64,000 nucleotides of DNA from Streptomyces caelestis (GCF_001279005.1 NZ_LGCN01000177.1:73871-137870); one strand, 5' to 3'. Counted from the first letter of the stretch, positions 9,312 to 18,447 are shown. Numbers and translations are program-made. Notes: generated from the sequence alone by a model not told the origin.

Positions 9312-9336
9312 GCGAACTCGCCCTCCCGCGGGGCCA

Positions 9337-9624
9337 CTAGCCGCCCACGTACCAGCTGAACCCGCCGTTGTTCGCGGCGACGAGCAGCAGCACGAGCCAC
9401 AGGACCACGTCGACGACGCCGAGGACGATACCGGCCTTCGCCATCCCGGCACCGTTCTTGACCGACGTCTGGCGGCGGGCGACGGCACCGAAGACGATGG
9501 CCAGCGGGCCCAGGATGATGTTCAGGACGAACAGTCCGACGATGCCGCAGCACAGACTCGCGATCGCCAGGCCGTTGGTGCGCGAGCCGGAGGACGCGGC
9601 GGAAGAGCTGCCGTAACTCGTCAT
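9337..9624 (-). CDS. DUF4190 small membrane protein
   Basis: The 95-residue product has a Ser/Gly-rich N-terminus, then two hydrophobic segments around GLAIASLCCGIVGLFVL and VLWLVLLLVA, with the conserved LGPLAIVFG block between. This is the DUF4190 layout, found in many actinomycete small membrane proteins of unknown function. GGGAG precedes the ATG at 9624. The open frame continues upstream but without a better start. Confidence 0.85.
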   Translation of the reverse strand: MTSYGSSSAASSGSRTNGLAIASLCCGIVGLFVLNIILGPLAIVFGAVARRQTSVKNGAGMAKAGIVLGVVDVVLWLVLLLVAANNGGFSWYVGG

Positions 9625-9746
9625 TGGATACTCCCGGTTGTCGGTTGCACGGACCGAACGGGCCGCAGTTTCAGTACTCTTGACTTGCTCGTTCCGAATG
9701 CCCCCTCGCCGCGCTCCCATGTCAGCCGGCCGGACGACGCGTCCCG

Positions 9747-11975
9747 TCAGACCCTCGTCAGGTCCTTCACGTGCGACGACTCCGCCGTCGGGATGGCCCC
9801 GGGCCCGCCCTCACTGAGCCCGAACCGGTCGTGGAGCCTGCGCAGGGAAGGGGGCGCGTACCAGGCCGAGCGGCCGAGCAGGCGCATCGCCGCGGGGACG
9901 AGGACACCGCGTACGGCGATGGCGTCGATGAGGATGGCCAGCCCGCTGCCCAGGCCGAACATCTGCATGAAGCCGATCTTCGAGGTGCCGAAGGCGAAGA
10001 AGCTGATCGCGAGCAGGCAGGCCGCCGCGCTGACGATGCGCCCGGTGTGGCCGAGGCCGTCGGCGACGGCGGACTCGTTGTCCGCGCCCGCGGCGTGGAG
10101 TTCCTTGATGCGGCTGGTGACGAACACCTCGTAGTCCATCGACAGGCCGAAGGCGATGCAGAACATCAGCACCGTCATCGCCACCTCCATCGGCTGCGCG
10201 GTGAAGCCGAGCAGGGAGGAGAGGTGGCCGTCCTGGAAGATCCAGGTCATGACGCCGAGGGTCGCGCCCAGGCTGATCAGGTTCAGGACCAGCGCGCGCA
10301 GCGGCTGCACCACGCTCCCGGTGAACAGGAAGAGCAACAGGAAGGTGGTGAGCGCGACCAGCGCGACGGCGATCGGGAGCCGGTCGCCGATGGAGTCCTT
10401 GGAGTCGACCAGCTGGGCGTCGACGCCGCCCACCAGGGGGTGCGCCCCCTCGGGCGGGGTGACCGCCCTGACGTCCTCCACCAGGTCCTGGGCCGCGTCC
10501 GACTTCGGCACCAGGCCGCTCACCACGGTGATCCGCTGCGCGTCGCCACGGCCGAGCGCGGCGTCGCCGGGGCCGGCCGCCGCGGGCCGTCCCCCGGCGT
10601 AGCCGCCCGTACTGGCCTCGACGCGGACGACCCCCTCGACTCCGGACAGCGCGACGGCGTACGCCTCCAGCCGCGCCCTGCCCACCGGCTCGTCGATGAC
10701 GACGTGCAGGGCCGAGTCCTCGCTGCCGTCGAAGTTCTCCCGCAGGGCGGTGGCGACCTGGCGGCTCTGTGCGTCCTCGGGCAGCACGCGCTCGTCCGAC
10801 GTGCCGAAGGTGATGCCCAGCAGCGGGCTCGCCGCCAGCAGCAGGACCGCGAGCACGGGGAGCGCGGTGAGCGCGGGCCGCCGCATGACGGTACGGGCCA
10901 GCCGTCCCCACAGCGGCGGCACCCGGGTGCCGGAGCGCCCCGGCTTCGCCCACGGCAGTCGTCCGCTGTCGACCCGGTGGCCCAGGACGGCCAGCAGGGC
11001 CGGCATGACGAACAGGGTGGCCACGGCGGCGACGGCGACGACCCCGAGCCCGGCGAAGCCGAGCGAGCGCAGGAAGTACTGCGGGAACACCAGGAGCGCC
11101 CCGAGCGCCGCCGCCACGGTCGCGGCGGAGAACGCGACCGTACGGCCCGCGGTGCTCACCGTGCGCCGGACGGCGTCGTCCACGCTCGCCCCCGCCGCGA
11201 GCTGCTCCCGGAAGCGGCTGATCATCAGCAGGGCGTAGTCGATGCCCAGTCCGAGGCCGAGGGCGGTGGTGAGGTTGGTCGCGGTGTCGGCGACGTCGGT
11301 GACGCTCGCGAGCAGGGAGAGCTGGGCGAACGAGCCGATGACGGCGATGAGGGCGATGACCAGCGGCAGCAGAGCCGCGACCACGCTGCCGAAGACGAAC
11401 AGGAGCAGGACGAGGGTGAGCGGTATGGCGATGGCCTCGGCCAGCACCAGATCGTCGACCACCTGCTTCGACATGTCGCTGTCCACGGCGGCCCCGCCTC
11501 CGGCCCGGACCGTGAGGACGTCCTCGTACGTTCCCGTGTAGGCGTCGAGCACCTCCTGGGCGTTCTCCCGCCGTTGTGTCTCGTCGCCCGTCACATGGGC
11601 GAGCACCATGGCCTCGCTGCCGTCCCGGGAGCGGAGGTCGTCGCTGCCCGACTCCCAGTACGAGACGACGTTGGTGAGCCTCTTGTCCGCCGAGAGGTCG
11701 GCGGCCAGGGCTTCCCCGCTCCGTCTGGCGGCGGGAGCGTCGACACGGCCGTCGGAGGTCCGGACCAGCAGGACGAGATTCGTCTCGCCGCCGAACTTCT
11801 CGGCGATGACCTCCGCCGCACGGGTGGACTCCGAGGCGGGGTCGTCGAAGCCGCCACCGAGGAGCTTGCCGAACGCGCCGACGCCGAGTACGCCCATGAG
11901 GGCCACCGCCAGGACGGCGACGACGAGCACCACCCGGGATCGCCGAATCGTCAATTCGGCCAAACGTTCGAACAT
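9747..11975 (-). CDS. MMPL/RND-family membrane exporter
   Basis: The 742-residue protein has the duplicated RND layout: one N-terminal transmembrane helix, a periplasm-side loop, a five-to-six-helix bundle, a second loop and a final helix bundle. The conserved GLGLGIDYALLMISRFRE block and its second-half counterpart FGLSMDYEVFVTSRI carry the membrane-embedded Asp and Tyr residues used for proton coupling. MMPL proteins of actinomycetes export lipids, polyketides or drugs. GGAGACC lies shortly before the ATG at 11975. It is divergent from a TetR gene with an operator-like palindrome between them, so TetR repression is likely. Confidence 0.93.
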   Translation of the reverse strand: MFERLAELTIRRSRVVLVVAVLAVALMGVLGVGAFGKLLGGGFDDPASESTRAAEVIAEKFGGETNLVLLVRTSDGRVDAPAARRSGEALAADLSADKRLTNVVSYWESGSDDLRSRDGSEAMVLAHVTGDETQRRENAQEVLDAYTGTYEDVLTVRAGGGAAVDSDMSKQVVDDLVLAEAIAIPLTLVLLLFVFGSVVAALLPLVIALIAVIGSFAQLSLLASVTDVADTATNLTTALGLGLGIDYALLMISRFREQLAAGASVDDAVRRTVSTAGRTVAFSAATVAAALGALLVFPQYFLRSLGFAGLGVVAVAAVATLFVMPALLAVLGHRVDSGRLPWAKPGRSGTRVPPLWGRLARTVMRRPALTALPVLAVLLLAASPLLGITFGTSDERVLPEDAQSRQVATALRENFDGSEDSALHVVIDEPVGRARLEAYAVALSGVEGVVRVEASTGGYAGGRPAAAGPGDAALGRGDAQRITVVSGLVPKSDAAQDLVEDVRAVTPPEGAHPLVGGVDAQLVDSKDSIGDRLPIAVALVALTTFLLLFLFTGSVVQPLRALVLNLISLGATLGVMTWIFQDGHLSSLLGFTAQPMEVAMTVLMFCIAFGLSMDYEVFVTSRIKELHAAGADNESAVADGLGHTGRIVSAAACLLAISFFAFGTSKIGFMQMFGLGSGLAILIDAIAVRGVLVPAAMRLLGRSAWYAPPSLRRLHDRFGLSEGGPGAIPTAESSHVKDLTRV

Positions 11976-12187
11976 ATGCGGTCTCCTTGGTGTCGGAAGA
12001 GGGGCGGGGGTTCGCAGGTGCGGAGGATCGGGGGAGACGAGGACGACGTGTGCCGACCGGATGCGCGGGAGGGCCGGCGCGGTGCCCGCCGAGGCACTCG
12101 CTCCGTGCGAACGGGTACGTGTCGCACTCCTCGTCGCCGCGAACGACGTTAGTCAGGAGGCGACTTATTGAGCAGGAGGAGTTTTTT

Positions 12188-12200
12188 CTGACAGTGTCAG
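12188..12200. promoter_or_regulatory. TetR-type operator candidate
   Basis: CTGAC-AGT-GTCAG is an inverted repeat 48 bp before the TetR start in the TetR/MMPL divergent region, within an AT-rich patch that is the likely promoter. The TGACA-N-TGTCA form is common for TetR repressors. Confidence 0.6.
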
Positions 12201-12247
12201 TTTTTACGAGTGCTGCGCAGTTTTCCGTCGCGTCATAGGGTCACCTC

Positions 12248-12979
12248 ATGCCCGCAGTCGAACACCCGACGGCCCCGCCCACGCTGCGCCAGCGCCGCCG
12301 GGCCGTCGCCACCCAGGAGATCGTCGAAGCCGCGGAGCGCCACGTCGTCGAACACGGCCCCGCGGCCCTGTCCCTGCGGGCGGTCGCCCGCAGCCTCGGC
12401 ATGAGCGTTCAGGCGCTCTACCACTACTTCCCGAACCGGGACGCCCTCGTCACGGTGCTCATCACCCAGGCGTACGACGACTTGGCCGACGCGGTGCAGA
12501 GCGCGGCCGACACCGTGCCGGACGACCCGGCGGTACCGCGGTTCGTGATCGCGGCCGAGGGCTACCGCAGCTGGGCCATCGCCCGTCCCGAACTGTTCCA
12601 GCTCCTGTACGGCACACCGCTGCGCGACTACGCGGCGCCCTCCGAGGGCCCGACCACCCGCGCGATGCGCCGGATGAGCGCGGTCTTCCGGCGCGTGCTG
12701 TTCGACGGGTTCACCGAGGCGCAGCTCGCCGCCGCCGACACGCGCACGCTCTCCTCCCCGCTCCGGGCGCACCTGGAAGCCCTGCCACCGGACGGCGCGC
12801 CGGCACTGCCGGCCCCCGCGACGGTGCTCATGCTCAGCGGGTGGGGTCATATGCACGGCCTTGTCGTCCTGGAGGTGTTCGGCCACACCTCCTTCATGGG
12901 CGACCACCAGGCCGAGATCTTCCACATGGCGATGCGCGACCTCCTCACGGACATCCACCGCCGCATCCCCGCACGGTGA
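12248..12979 (+). CDS. TetR-family repressor (WHG-type C-terminus)
   Basis: The 243-residue protein has an N-terminal TetR helix-turn-helix (motif SLGMSVQALYHYFPNRDAL at about residues 52-70). The C-terminus carries a conserved WGHMHGLVVLE block typical of TetR_WHG regulators. It is transcribed divergently from the MMPL exporter, which it probably controls in response to the exported compound. The ATG at 12248 follows an AT-rich promoter region. Confidence 0.9.
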   Translation: MPAVEHPTAPPTLRQRRRAVATQEIVEAAERHVVEHGPAALSLRAVARSLGMSVQALYHYFPNRDALVTVLITQAYDDLADAVQSAADTVPDDPAVPRFVIAAEGYRSWAIARPELFQLLYGTPLRDYAAPSEGPTTRAMRRMSAVFRRVLFDGFTEAQLAAADTRTLSSPLRAHLEALPPDGAPALPAPATVLMLSGWGHMHGLVVLEVFGHTSFMGDHQAEIFHMAMRDLLTDIHRRIPAR

Positions 12980-13019
12980 GCCGGTGCCGGACGGCCCGGC
13001 GGACGGGCAGGATGACCCC

Positions 13020-13382
13020 ATGACGAAACCGCCCGCACAGAAGACCCGTCGCACCTCCTCCGGTTCGGTGCTGTCGTTGTGGTCGCAGGACTCCGTGCTG
13101 TCGATCGGCTCGGTGGGTTCGGTGCTGTCCGTGGGATCCGTCGGGTCGGCCCTGTCGGTCGCCTCGATCGGAAGCGCCCTGTCGGCCGGATCGATCGGGT
13201 CCTCCCTGTCGCTGCTCTCCGTCGGCTCATGGCTGAGTACGGGATCGCTGCTTTCCGCGCAGTCCCGGTGGTCGGTGCTGTCCCGGCGTTCCACGCGCGG
13301 TTTCCTGACGGCGGGAGCGGTGGCCGGGAGCGCCCTGCTGTCGGCCCGGGCGCTGCACGGGAAGGACACCGGCACCACCTGA
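13020..13382 (+). CDS. Ser/Gly/Val/Leu repeat protein, probable solenoid
   Basis: This 120-residue product has a basic N-terminus, then about 75 residues in which Ser recurs every two to three positions (units such as SVGSVLSVGS and SALSVASIGS). It ends with a hydrophobic segment (GFLTAGAVAGSALL). The regular Ser/Leu/Ile spacing suggests a beta-solenoid, as in antifreeze or pentapeptide-type folds. I know similar unnamed Streptomyces proteins but no function. AGGA lies about 8 nt before the ATG at 13020. The complementary strand is open over the same stretch and would encode Asp/Thr/Pro repeats; that is a by-product of the repeat. No obvious operon partner. Confidence 0.7.
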   Translation: MTKPPAQKTRRTSSGSVLSLWSQDSVLSIGSVGSVLSVGSVGSALSVASIGSALSAGSIGSSLSLLSVGSWLSTGSLLSAQSRWSVLSRRSTRGFLTAGAVAGSALLSARALHGKDTGTT

Positions 13383-13482
13383 CCCGGACCGGCCGCACCC
13401 GATCGGATCGGGCACGGATCGTCGGGTCGGGGAGGGGGCCGCTTCCTACCGTGGTGCACACGAAACAGGAAGGGGACCGGGA

Positions 13483-14349
13483 GTGCTGGAGCGTCTCAAC
13501 CAGGCCCTGGAGCACATCGAGGGCCGCCTCGACCAGCAGGTCGACGTGGCCGAGGTGGCCCGTATCGCGGCCACCTCGGAGTACCACCTGCGCCGGATGT
13601 TCTCCGCACTCGCGGGCATGCCGCTGTCGGAGTACGTACGGCGCCGTCGGCTCACCGTCGCGGGCGCCGAGGTGCTCGCGGGGCGGGAGCCCCTGCTGGA
13701 GATCGCGGTGCGCTACGGCTACAGCTCGGGCGAGGCGTTCGCCCGGGCGTTCCGCGCCGTGCACGGCATCGGTCCGGGCGAGGCCCGGCGCACCGGTGCC
13801 GCGCTTGTCTCCCAGCCCCGCTTGGCCTTCCGCCTCACCGTCGAAGGGAACAGCAGCATGCGCTACCGCGTCGTGGACAAGCCGGACTTCACCGTCGTCG
13901 GGCTCAAGACCCGGGTGCCACTGGTGCACACGGGACCCAACCAGGCCATCATCGACTTCGTCCGCGGGATCGTCCCGCAGGCGCTGGAACGCCTGGAGAA
14001 GCTGTCGGACCAGGAGCCGCGGGGCATCGTCGCGGTCTGCGACGACCTGGACCCGAGCCGCGCCGAGGGCACCGAACTCGACTACTACCAAGGGGTGATC
14101 ACGGCAGCGGCCGCCCCCGAGGGCGCCACGGTGCTTCCCGTCCCGGCCGGCACCTGGGCGGTCTTCACCACCTCCGGACCGGCCCCGCGGGCCATTCAGG
14201 AACTGTGGCGGGACGTGTTCACCCAGTGGTTTCCGTCCAACCCGTACCGAGGCCGCCCCGGCCCCGAGATCCTGCGCACCACCCTGTCCTCCGACGGGGC
14301 CGAAGCGGACGCCGAACTGTGGCTCCCGGTGGAACGGGACACCGACTGA
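13483..14349 (+). CDS. AraC-family regulator with GyrI-like domain
   Basis: The 288-residue protein begins with two AraC helix-turn-helix motifs (about residues 10-105, including EYHLRRMFSALAGM and YGYSSGEAFARAF). It continues with a GyrI-like small-molecule-binding domain (about 130-285). This Rob/SoxS-like plus GyrI layout is common in regulators of drug export or stress. A GGAAGGGG-type ribosome binding site precedes the GTG at 13483. No target gene is evident beside it. Confidence 0.9.
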   Translation: MLERLNQALEHIEGRLDQQVDVAEVARIAATSEYHLRRMFSALAGMPLSEYVRRRRLTVAGAEVLAGREPLLEIAVRYGYSSGEAFARAFRAVHGIGPGEARRTGAALVSQPRLAFRLTVEGNSSMRYRVVDKPDFTVVGLKTRVPLVHTGPNQAIIDFVRGIVPQALERLEKLSDQEPRGIVAVCDDLDPSRAEGTELDYYQGVITAAAAPEGATVLPVPAGTWAVFTTSGPAPRAIQELWRDVFTQWFPSNPYRGRPGPEILRTTLSSDGAEADAELWLPVERDTD

Positions 14350-14384
14350 ACCCGGCCGAGGGGAAGTCCGGCGATACTGGGCCG

Positions 14385-14669
14385 ATGCCGGGGCAGCGCA
14401 GGAGAAGACGTCGACAGCAGGACGAAGCGCGGCGGGCCGCTGATCGATTCGCACCCGACGCGGGCCGCTGGGAGGTGCTCTTCGAAACCCGGGACGAGTC
14501 GGAATGGCACGCCCACATCCGCCGCCTCCGGGCGTCGGACCCGCGGATCGACTGGTCGGCGGTGCGGGTGGACACACTCTGCGGCCGCCTGGCGCACCCG
14601 ACCACCTTCCGCCTGAGCCTCTTCGTCCCGAAGGGCGAGCCCGCCCCGGACCGGGACTCCTCCACGTAG
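14385..14669 (+). CDS. small Arg-rich conserved protein of unknown function
   Basis: The 94-residue product has a strongly basic start (GQRRRRRRQQDEARR) and a folded-looking remainder containing WEVLFETRDESEWHAHIRRL. No family is recognised. It starts 36 bp after the AraC gene, so co-transcription is plausible. Its stop codon lies in a block (14665-14715) that resembles the DNA beside the tRNA-Arg att site at 43784-43833. Confidence 0.55.
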   Translation: MPGQRRRRRRQQDEARRAADRFAPDAGRWEVLFETRDESEWHAHIRRLRASDPRIDWSAVRVDTLCGRLAHPTTFRLSLFVPKGEPAPDRDSST

Positions 14670-14945
14670 CGGCACGCGTGGCGCACGACCCCGTACACCA
14701 CGAAGGGCCGGCCCAGTGTCCGGGGCGACCGCGCCCCCTTCGTCCCGGCCTACTGGCCGAAGGCTTGTCGAGGGTCAGCGAACCGGCCGGAAGGCCCCTG
14801 AAGGCCGTCGGTGATCGGCTGAGGTCGGGAAGACTGCTGTACGGCGCCGCTGTACCGCCAAATCCCCCGGCGGTTCGGCTCAGCGCCTTTCCCCGGAAGA
14901 TGTCCGGTGAAGTGACCCCAGGGCGAGGGCTCTTTCTCCGATGAT

Positions 14946-15584
14946 ATGGAGATGTCCGACGTTTTATGGATAAAGATCATCGGGACGATCCCCGCGATGC
15001 TCTGGGTGGCCTTCGCCGTCACCGTGTTCTTCACTCTGCGAGGGACGCTCGTCCAGCAGATGGTGCCACGACTGACTGCCGTACGAGCATTGGGCGTCGA
15101 AATCGAACTCGCTGCCGAACTGCTCGACCGCGCTCAGGACGAGAGCCGGGCGACTGTCACCGCGACCGCCAGGCGTACAGCGCTGGGCAGGCTGGAGCAC
15201 GCTGCCGATGTGCTGCGGGGCGGCAAGATGTTGTGGGTCGACGATCGCCCGGAAGGAAATGCTCCGCTTGTCGAGCTCTTCCGGGCGGTCGGCATGCACG
15301 TCGACGTAGCTCTGTCCACCGAGGAAGCCACGCCCCTGTTCCGCCGCAGGCCGTACGACGTCATCATCAGTGATCTGGACCGGGACGGCGATCGGCAGGC
15401 AGGCATCAAGATGCTGCGCGTACTGGACCAGTACGGAATCGATGTGCCCGTGGTGATCTATACGGGAAGGTTTGACCCCGAGAGGGGTGTCGATCGAAGG
15501 ATTTTCGCTGCCACCACCGCGCCGGTTGAACTGGTCCACTACGTGATCGATCTTATGGAGCGGGCACGGTTGGGGCCTCCCTGA
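14946..15584 (+). CDS. membrane-anchored receiver-domain protein
   Basis: The 212-residue protein has one N-terminal transmembrane helix (about residues 12-30, IIGTIPAMLWVAFAVTVFF), a 60-residue linker and a response-regulator receiver-like domain. The domain shows MLWVDDRPEGN (acidic pocket), then DVIISDLDRDGD, where the first Asp after IIS is the expected phosphoacceptor, and VVIYTGR as the beta-4/Thr position. No DNA-binding domain follows. Such membrane-bound receivers have no settled function; a role in local signalling or as a phosphate sink is possible. An ATG at 14952 is an alternative start. No histidine kinase is nearby. Confidence 0.75.
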   Translation: MEMSDVLWIKIIGTIPAMLWVAFAVTVFFTLRGTLVQQMVPRLTAVRALGVEIELAAELLDRAQDESRATVTATARRTALGRLEHAADVLRGGKMLWVDDRPEGNAPLVELFRAVGMHVDVALSTEEATPLFRRRPYDVIISDLDRDGDRQAGIKMLRVLDQYGIDVPVVIYTGRFDPERGVDRRIFAATTAPVELVHYVIDLMERARLGPP

Positions 15585-15914
15585 TCTCGCGGTCGCGTAG
15601 CTCACCCGGATCGGCATCGCCACGGACGTCTGCACGTGCGTCGCCCAAGGCGCCCGGCGGCGAGGCCGTCAGTCACATGGGCCACCCGCTCGGGAGACGC
15701 CGCATCCGCCAGTAACCGCCCGCGTCGATGCCGAGAGAGAGGGAGCGCCATGGGCCGGCCCCGTCGTCGGCGCCGCCGGCCGCGCGCCGCTTCCCGCCGC
15801 GGGCGAGGGCCGGCGCACGCCTTCCCCGTGCCGGCGGGGCGACGCACGGGGACGGCGTCCTCGGAGGCCTGAGTGCCAGGACGTCGGGAAGGCCAGGCCC
15901 CGGACTCACTTGTC
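15585..15914. other. gene-free stretch
   Basis: About 330 bp of GC-rich DNA with no recognisable gene on either strand before the promoter of the enoyl-CoA hydratase. Confidence 0.4.
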
Positions 15915-15956
15915 TTGCGTGACCCACGTCGCGCCCCATAAGTTACTGACGAGTAG
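15915..15956 (+). promoter_or_regulatory. promoter and TetR-type operator candidate
   Basis: TTGCGT (15915-15920) and ATAAGT (15938-15943) sit 17 bp apart as plausible -35 and -10 boxes. The palindrome TTACT-GACG-AGTAG (15943-15956) overlaps the end of the -10 box. TTACT...AGTAA sites occur with TetR regulators of acyl-CoA metabolism in actinomycetes, which fits the enoyl-CoA hydratase downstream. Confidence 0.5.
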
Positions 15957-15978
15957 ACCGCTTGTCGAAGGAGCCGTC

Positions 15979-16650
15979 ATGCCCTCGCTCGACCGTCAGG
16001 AAAACGTCTTCGTCCTCGACCTGGGGGACGGCGAGAACCGCTTCCACCCCGACTGGATCGGCGCGGTCGGCGCCGCGCTCGACGAGGTGGAGAAGGCGGA
16101 AGGCCCCCGTGCCCTGGTCACCGCCGCCACCGGCAAGATCTACTCCAACGGGCTCGACCTGGAGTGGCTGTTCGCCCACGCCGACCAGTACCACGACTAC
16201 GTCGTCTCCGTGCACGGACTGTTCGCGCGGATGCTGTCACTGCCGGTCGTCACGGTGGCCGCGCTGCAGGGCCACACGTTCGCCGCCGGCGCGATGTTCT
16301 CCCTCGCCCACGACGTTCGCGTCATGCGCGCCGACCGAGGCTACTGGTGCCTGCCCGAGGCGGACATCGACATCCCCTTCACCCCCGGCATGTCCGCCCT
16401 CATCCAGTCCCGGCTGGCGCCGCAGACCGCGCACGAGGCCATGGTCACCGCCCGCCGCTACGGTGGTGCCGACGCCGCAGCCGTCCACATCGTCGACCAA
16501 GCGGTCCCCGAGGAGGCCGTGCGCTCCACCGCCATCGAGACCGCCCGGGCCCAGGTGAACAAAGCAGGCGACACCCTCGGCACCATCAAGGCCCGCATGT
16601 ACGCCCCGGTCCTGGCCGCCCTGCGCGACACCGCCAACCCCCTCGGCTGA
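15979..16650 (+). CDS. enoyl-CoA hydratase/isomerase family protein
   Basis: The 223-residue product has the crotonase fold pattern: an early GKIYSNGLDLEW block (oxyanion-hole region), GHTFAAGAMFSLAHD as the second conserved segment and a helical C-terminus. It is shorter than the usual 255-residue hydratases. The usual pair of catalytic Glu residues is not evident, so an isomerase or a non-standard activity is possible. GGAG lies 6 nt before the ATG at 15979. It acts on acyl-CoA esters in the cytoplasm; the pathway is not shown by neighbours. Confidence 0.85.
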   Translation: MPSLDRQENVFVLDLGDGENRFHPDWIGAVGAALDEVEKAEGPRALVTAATGKIYSNGLDLEWLFAHADQYHDYVVSVHGLFARMLSLPVVTVAALQGHTFAAGAMFSLAHDVRVMRADRGYWCLPEADIDIPFTPGMSALIQSRLAPQTAHEAMVTARRYGGADAAAVHIVDQAVPEEAVRSTAIETARAQVNKAGDTLGTIKARMYAPVLAALRDTANPLG

Positions 16651-16681
16651 CCGGCGCCACACCGATCTGCCGACGGACGAG

Positions 16682-17194
16682 TCAGCTGAACAGGGCGATC
16701 AACCCGTTCAACCAGATCCCCACCATTGCGAGGAGGGCGATCAGGCAGCCGGTTCCTGCCAGGAAGCCGCTGAACTTCCTCATGGCGGAGCCCGGTTCGT
16801 CATCCAGGGCGGAAGGCGTCGAGTCCCAGTCCACCGGGCGCCCCAGGGATTCGGAGCAAGCGGTGCGTACCGCCGTCAGCTGCTCCACGGCGAACTCGGA
16901 CGGAGCGAGCGACTCGGGGCCGCTCCACGCGAGTGCCCTCATGCGCTCCCGGGGCGTCCGGTACCTCGCTTCGAAGGCGGAGGTCTCGGCCGCGTCCCGG
17001 TCCTCCTCGAGATACATCCAACGCCCCGCTTCCGCGGGCTCGCCGTACAGCCGGTACACCTCTGCCAGGCGGCGGCGGAGGGTCAGGTCGTCGGGGTAGG
17101 AGGAGACCAGTCCGCGTAGGCGCTGACGCGCCATGGGCACGCGACCGGCTGCCAGATCCGCGTCGACTCGGGCGAGGGTGGCTGTCAGGGGCAT
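16682..17194 (-). CDS. DUF6584 family protein
   Basis: The 170-residue product matches the Streptomyces DUF6584 pattern: an N-terminal helical block (LARVDADLAAGRVPMARQ), a TPR-like Leu/Ala-rich stretch and a C-terminal transmembrane helix (about 145-168). Function is unknown. It is convergent with the enoyl-CoA hydratase gene, only 31 bp apart. The ATG at 17194 is used because the conserved region begins there. Confidence 0.75.
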   Translation of the reverse strand: MPLTATLARVDADLAAGRVPMARQRLRGLVSSYPDDLTLRRRLAEVYRLYGEPAEAGRWMYLEEDRDAAETSAFEARYRTPRERMRALAWSGPESLAPSEFAVEQLTAVRTACSESLGRPVDWDSTPSALDDEPGSAMRKFSGFLAGTGCLIALLAMVGIWLNGLIALFS

Positions 17195-17727
17195 GGACGC
17201 ATGATCGGCCAGGCCGGTGGGGCGATTCGACTCCTTTTCACCGGCCGAGTGGTCGACCCCGGTTCGGTGAGGCAGGACGGTCCGGCTGCCGCTCGCCGGT
17301 TGCGGAGTTTCCCCAGCAGCTCCAGGCCCGCGCCGTCCTCTCGGTGGCCGACGACCGGTGACCGGCAGCGGTGAGCGGCAGCGGTAAGCGGACGTCCTCC
17401 ACCATCGTCCGCTGGTACGACAGCAGGACAGAGGCGCTGACGCGCGTCCCCGTCCGGCGTTGCTGATGACGGTTGCGGATGCAGGGCCCCCTCGGTGCGA
17501 CCTATGAGCGGGAGGGCGGAGCAGCGGCCCCCCGGATGCGGAAGATCCCACTGAGCGAGGAGCGCGCCGCCCGCCGGGGTGAGGCGCGGGGCCGGCCGGA
17601 TCCGGCGGACGCCGGTTGAGAAGACGATCACCTTCCCGGAAGGACCACACCCATGCCGGGCGCTGTGCCACCGAAAGCTGACGGGCCGACCCCGCCACGA
17701 CTCATGCTGATGCAATGAGCAAGTTGT
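17195..17727. other. gene-free stretch with possible relic of an integrative element
   Basis: About 530 bp with no supportable gene. The complement of about 17435-17495 resembles (by eye) the complement of 26468-26535, a block that also recurs near other tRNA-Arg scars. It may be an old fragment of an integrated element. Confidence 0.3.
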
Positions 17728-17744
17728 TGCAAGTCATTCGCAAT
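17728..17744 (+). promoter_or_regulatory. Nur box upstream of superoxide dismutase
   Basis: TTGCAA-N5-TCGCAA lies 52 bp before the SOD start and closely fits the published Streptomyces Nur box. Nur is the nickel-responsive Fur-family repressor that shuts off iron SOD when nickel is available. A partial second site (TGCAATGAGCAA) lies at 17712-17723. Confidence 0.8.
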
Positions 17745-17795
17745 AAAGTCGTAGGGTGTCCCAGGACGATCAACTCATCGAAGGAGACGCGCCAG

Positions 17796-18404
17796 ATGGG
17801 CACCTACGCGCTTCCCGACCTGCCGTACGACTACTCGGCGCTCGCGCCGGCCATCACGCCGGAAATCCTGGAACTGCACCACGCCAAGCACCACGCCGCC
17901 TACGTCAAGGGAGCCAACGACACGCTGGAGCAGATCGCGGAGATCCGCGACAAGGACCAGCTCACGCCCACCGGCCTCGTCGGCCTGGAGAAGACCTACG
18001 CCTTCAACCTCTCCGGGCACGTCCTGCACTCGATCTTCTGGCAGAACCTCTCCCCGGACGGCGGCGACCGCCCCGACGGAGCGCTGGCGACCGCGATCGA
18101 CGAGCACCTGGGTGGCTTCGAGGCCTTCAAGAAGCAGCTCACCGTGGCCACCACATCCGTGCAGGGCTCGGGCTGGGGCGTGCTCGCCTGGGAACCCCTG
18201 GGCAAGCGCCTGATCGTGGAGCAGGTCTACGACCACCACGGCAACGTCGGCCAGGGCAGCACCCCGCTGCTCGTCTTCGACGCCTGGGAGCACGCCTACT
18301 ACCTGCAGTACAAGAACGTCCGACCGGACTACGTCACCAAGCTCTGGGACCTGGTCCACTGGGAGGACGTCGCAGCCCGCTACGCCGCGGCCGTCGGCGC
18401 CTGA
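17796..18404 (+). CDS. sodF: iron (Fe/Mn-family) superoxide dismutase
   Basis: The 202-residue protein is a typical Fe/Mn SOD converting superoxide to hydrogen peroxide and oxygen. Metal ligands are visible: His28 in [12 protein letters not shown], a His in the [12 protein letters not shown] block, and the Asp and His of [13 protein letters not shown]. The Nur box upstream indicates the nickel-repressed iron enzyme (SodF) rather than a constitutive Mn-SOD. AAGGAGA lies 8 nt before the ATG at 17796. The in-frame region upstream includes the Nur box and is not coding. A strong terminator follows. Confidence 0.95.
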   Translation: MGTYALPDLPYDYSALAPAITPEILELHHAKHHAAYVKGANDTLEQIAEIRDKDQLTPTGLVGLEKTYAFNLSGHVLHSIFWQNLSPDGGDRPDGALATAIDEHLGGFEAFKKQLTVATTSVQGSGWGVLAWEPLGKRLIVEQVYDHHGNVGQGSTPLLVFDAWEHAYYLQYKNVRPDYVTKLWDLVHWEDVAARYAAAVGA

Positions 18405-18447
18405 CCGACGTCATCACCTCCTGACCAGGGCTCCGGACGTCCGCGTC

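Noticed and set aside
9771..12152. 793-codon plus-strand frame over the MMPL gene
   Set aside because: His/Gln/Arg/Asp-rich composition of an antisense shadow; the opposite strand encodes a normal 742-residue exporter.
13020..13382. Complementary Asp/Thr/Glu/Pro repeat protein
   Set aside because: A by-product of the Ser-repeat gene read backwards; the plus strand has a ribosome binding site and sensible ends.
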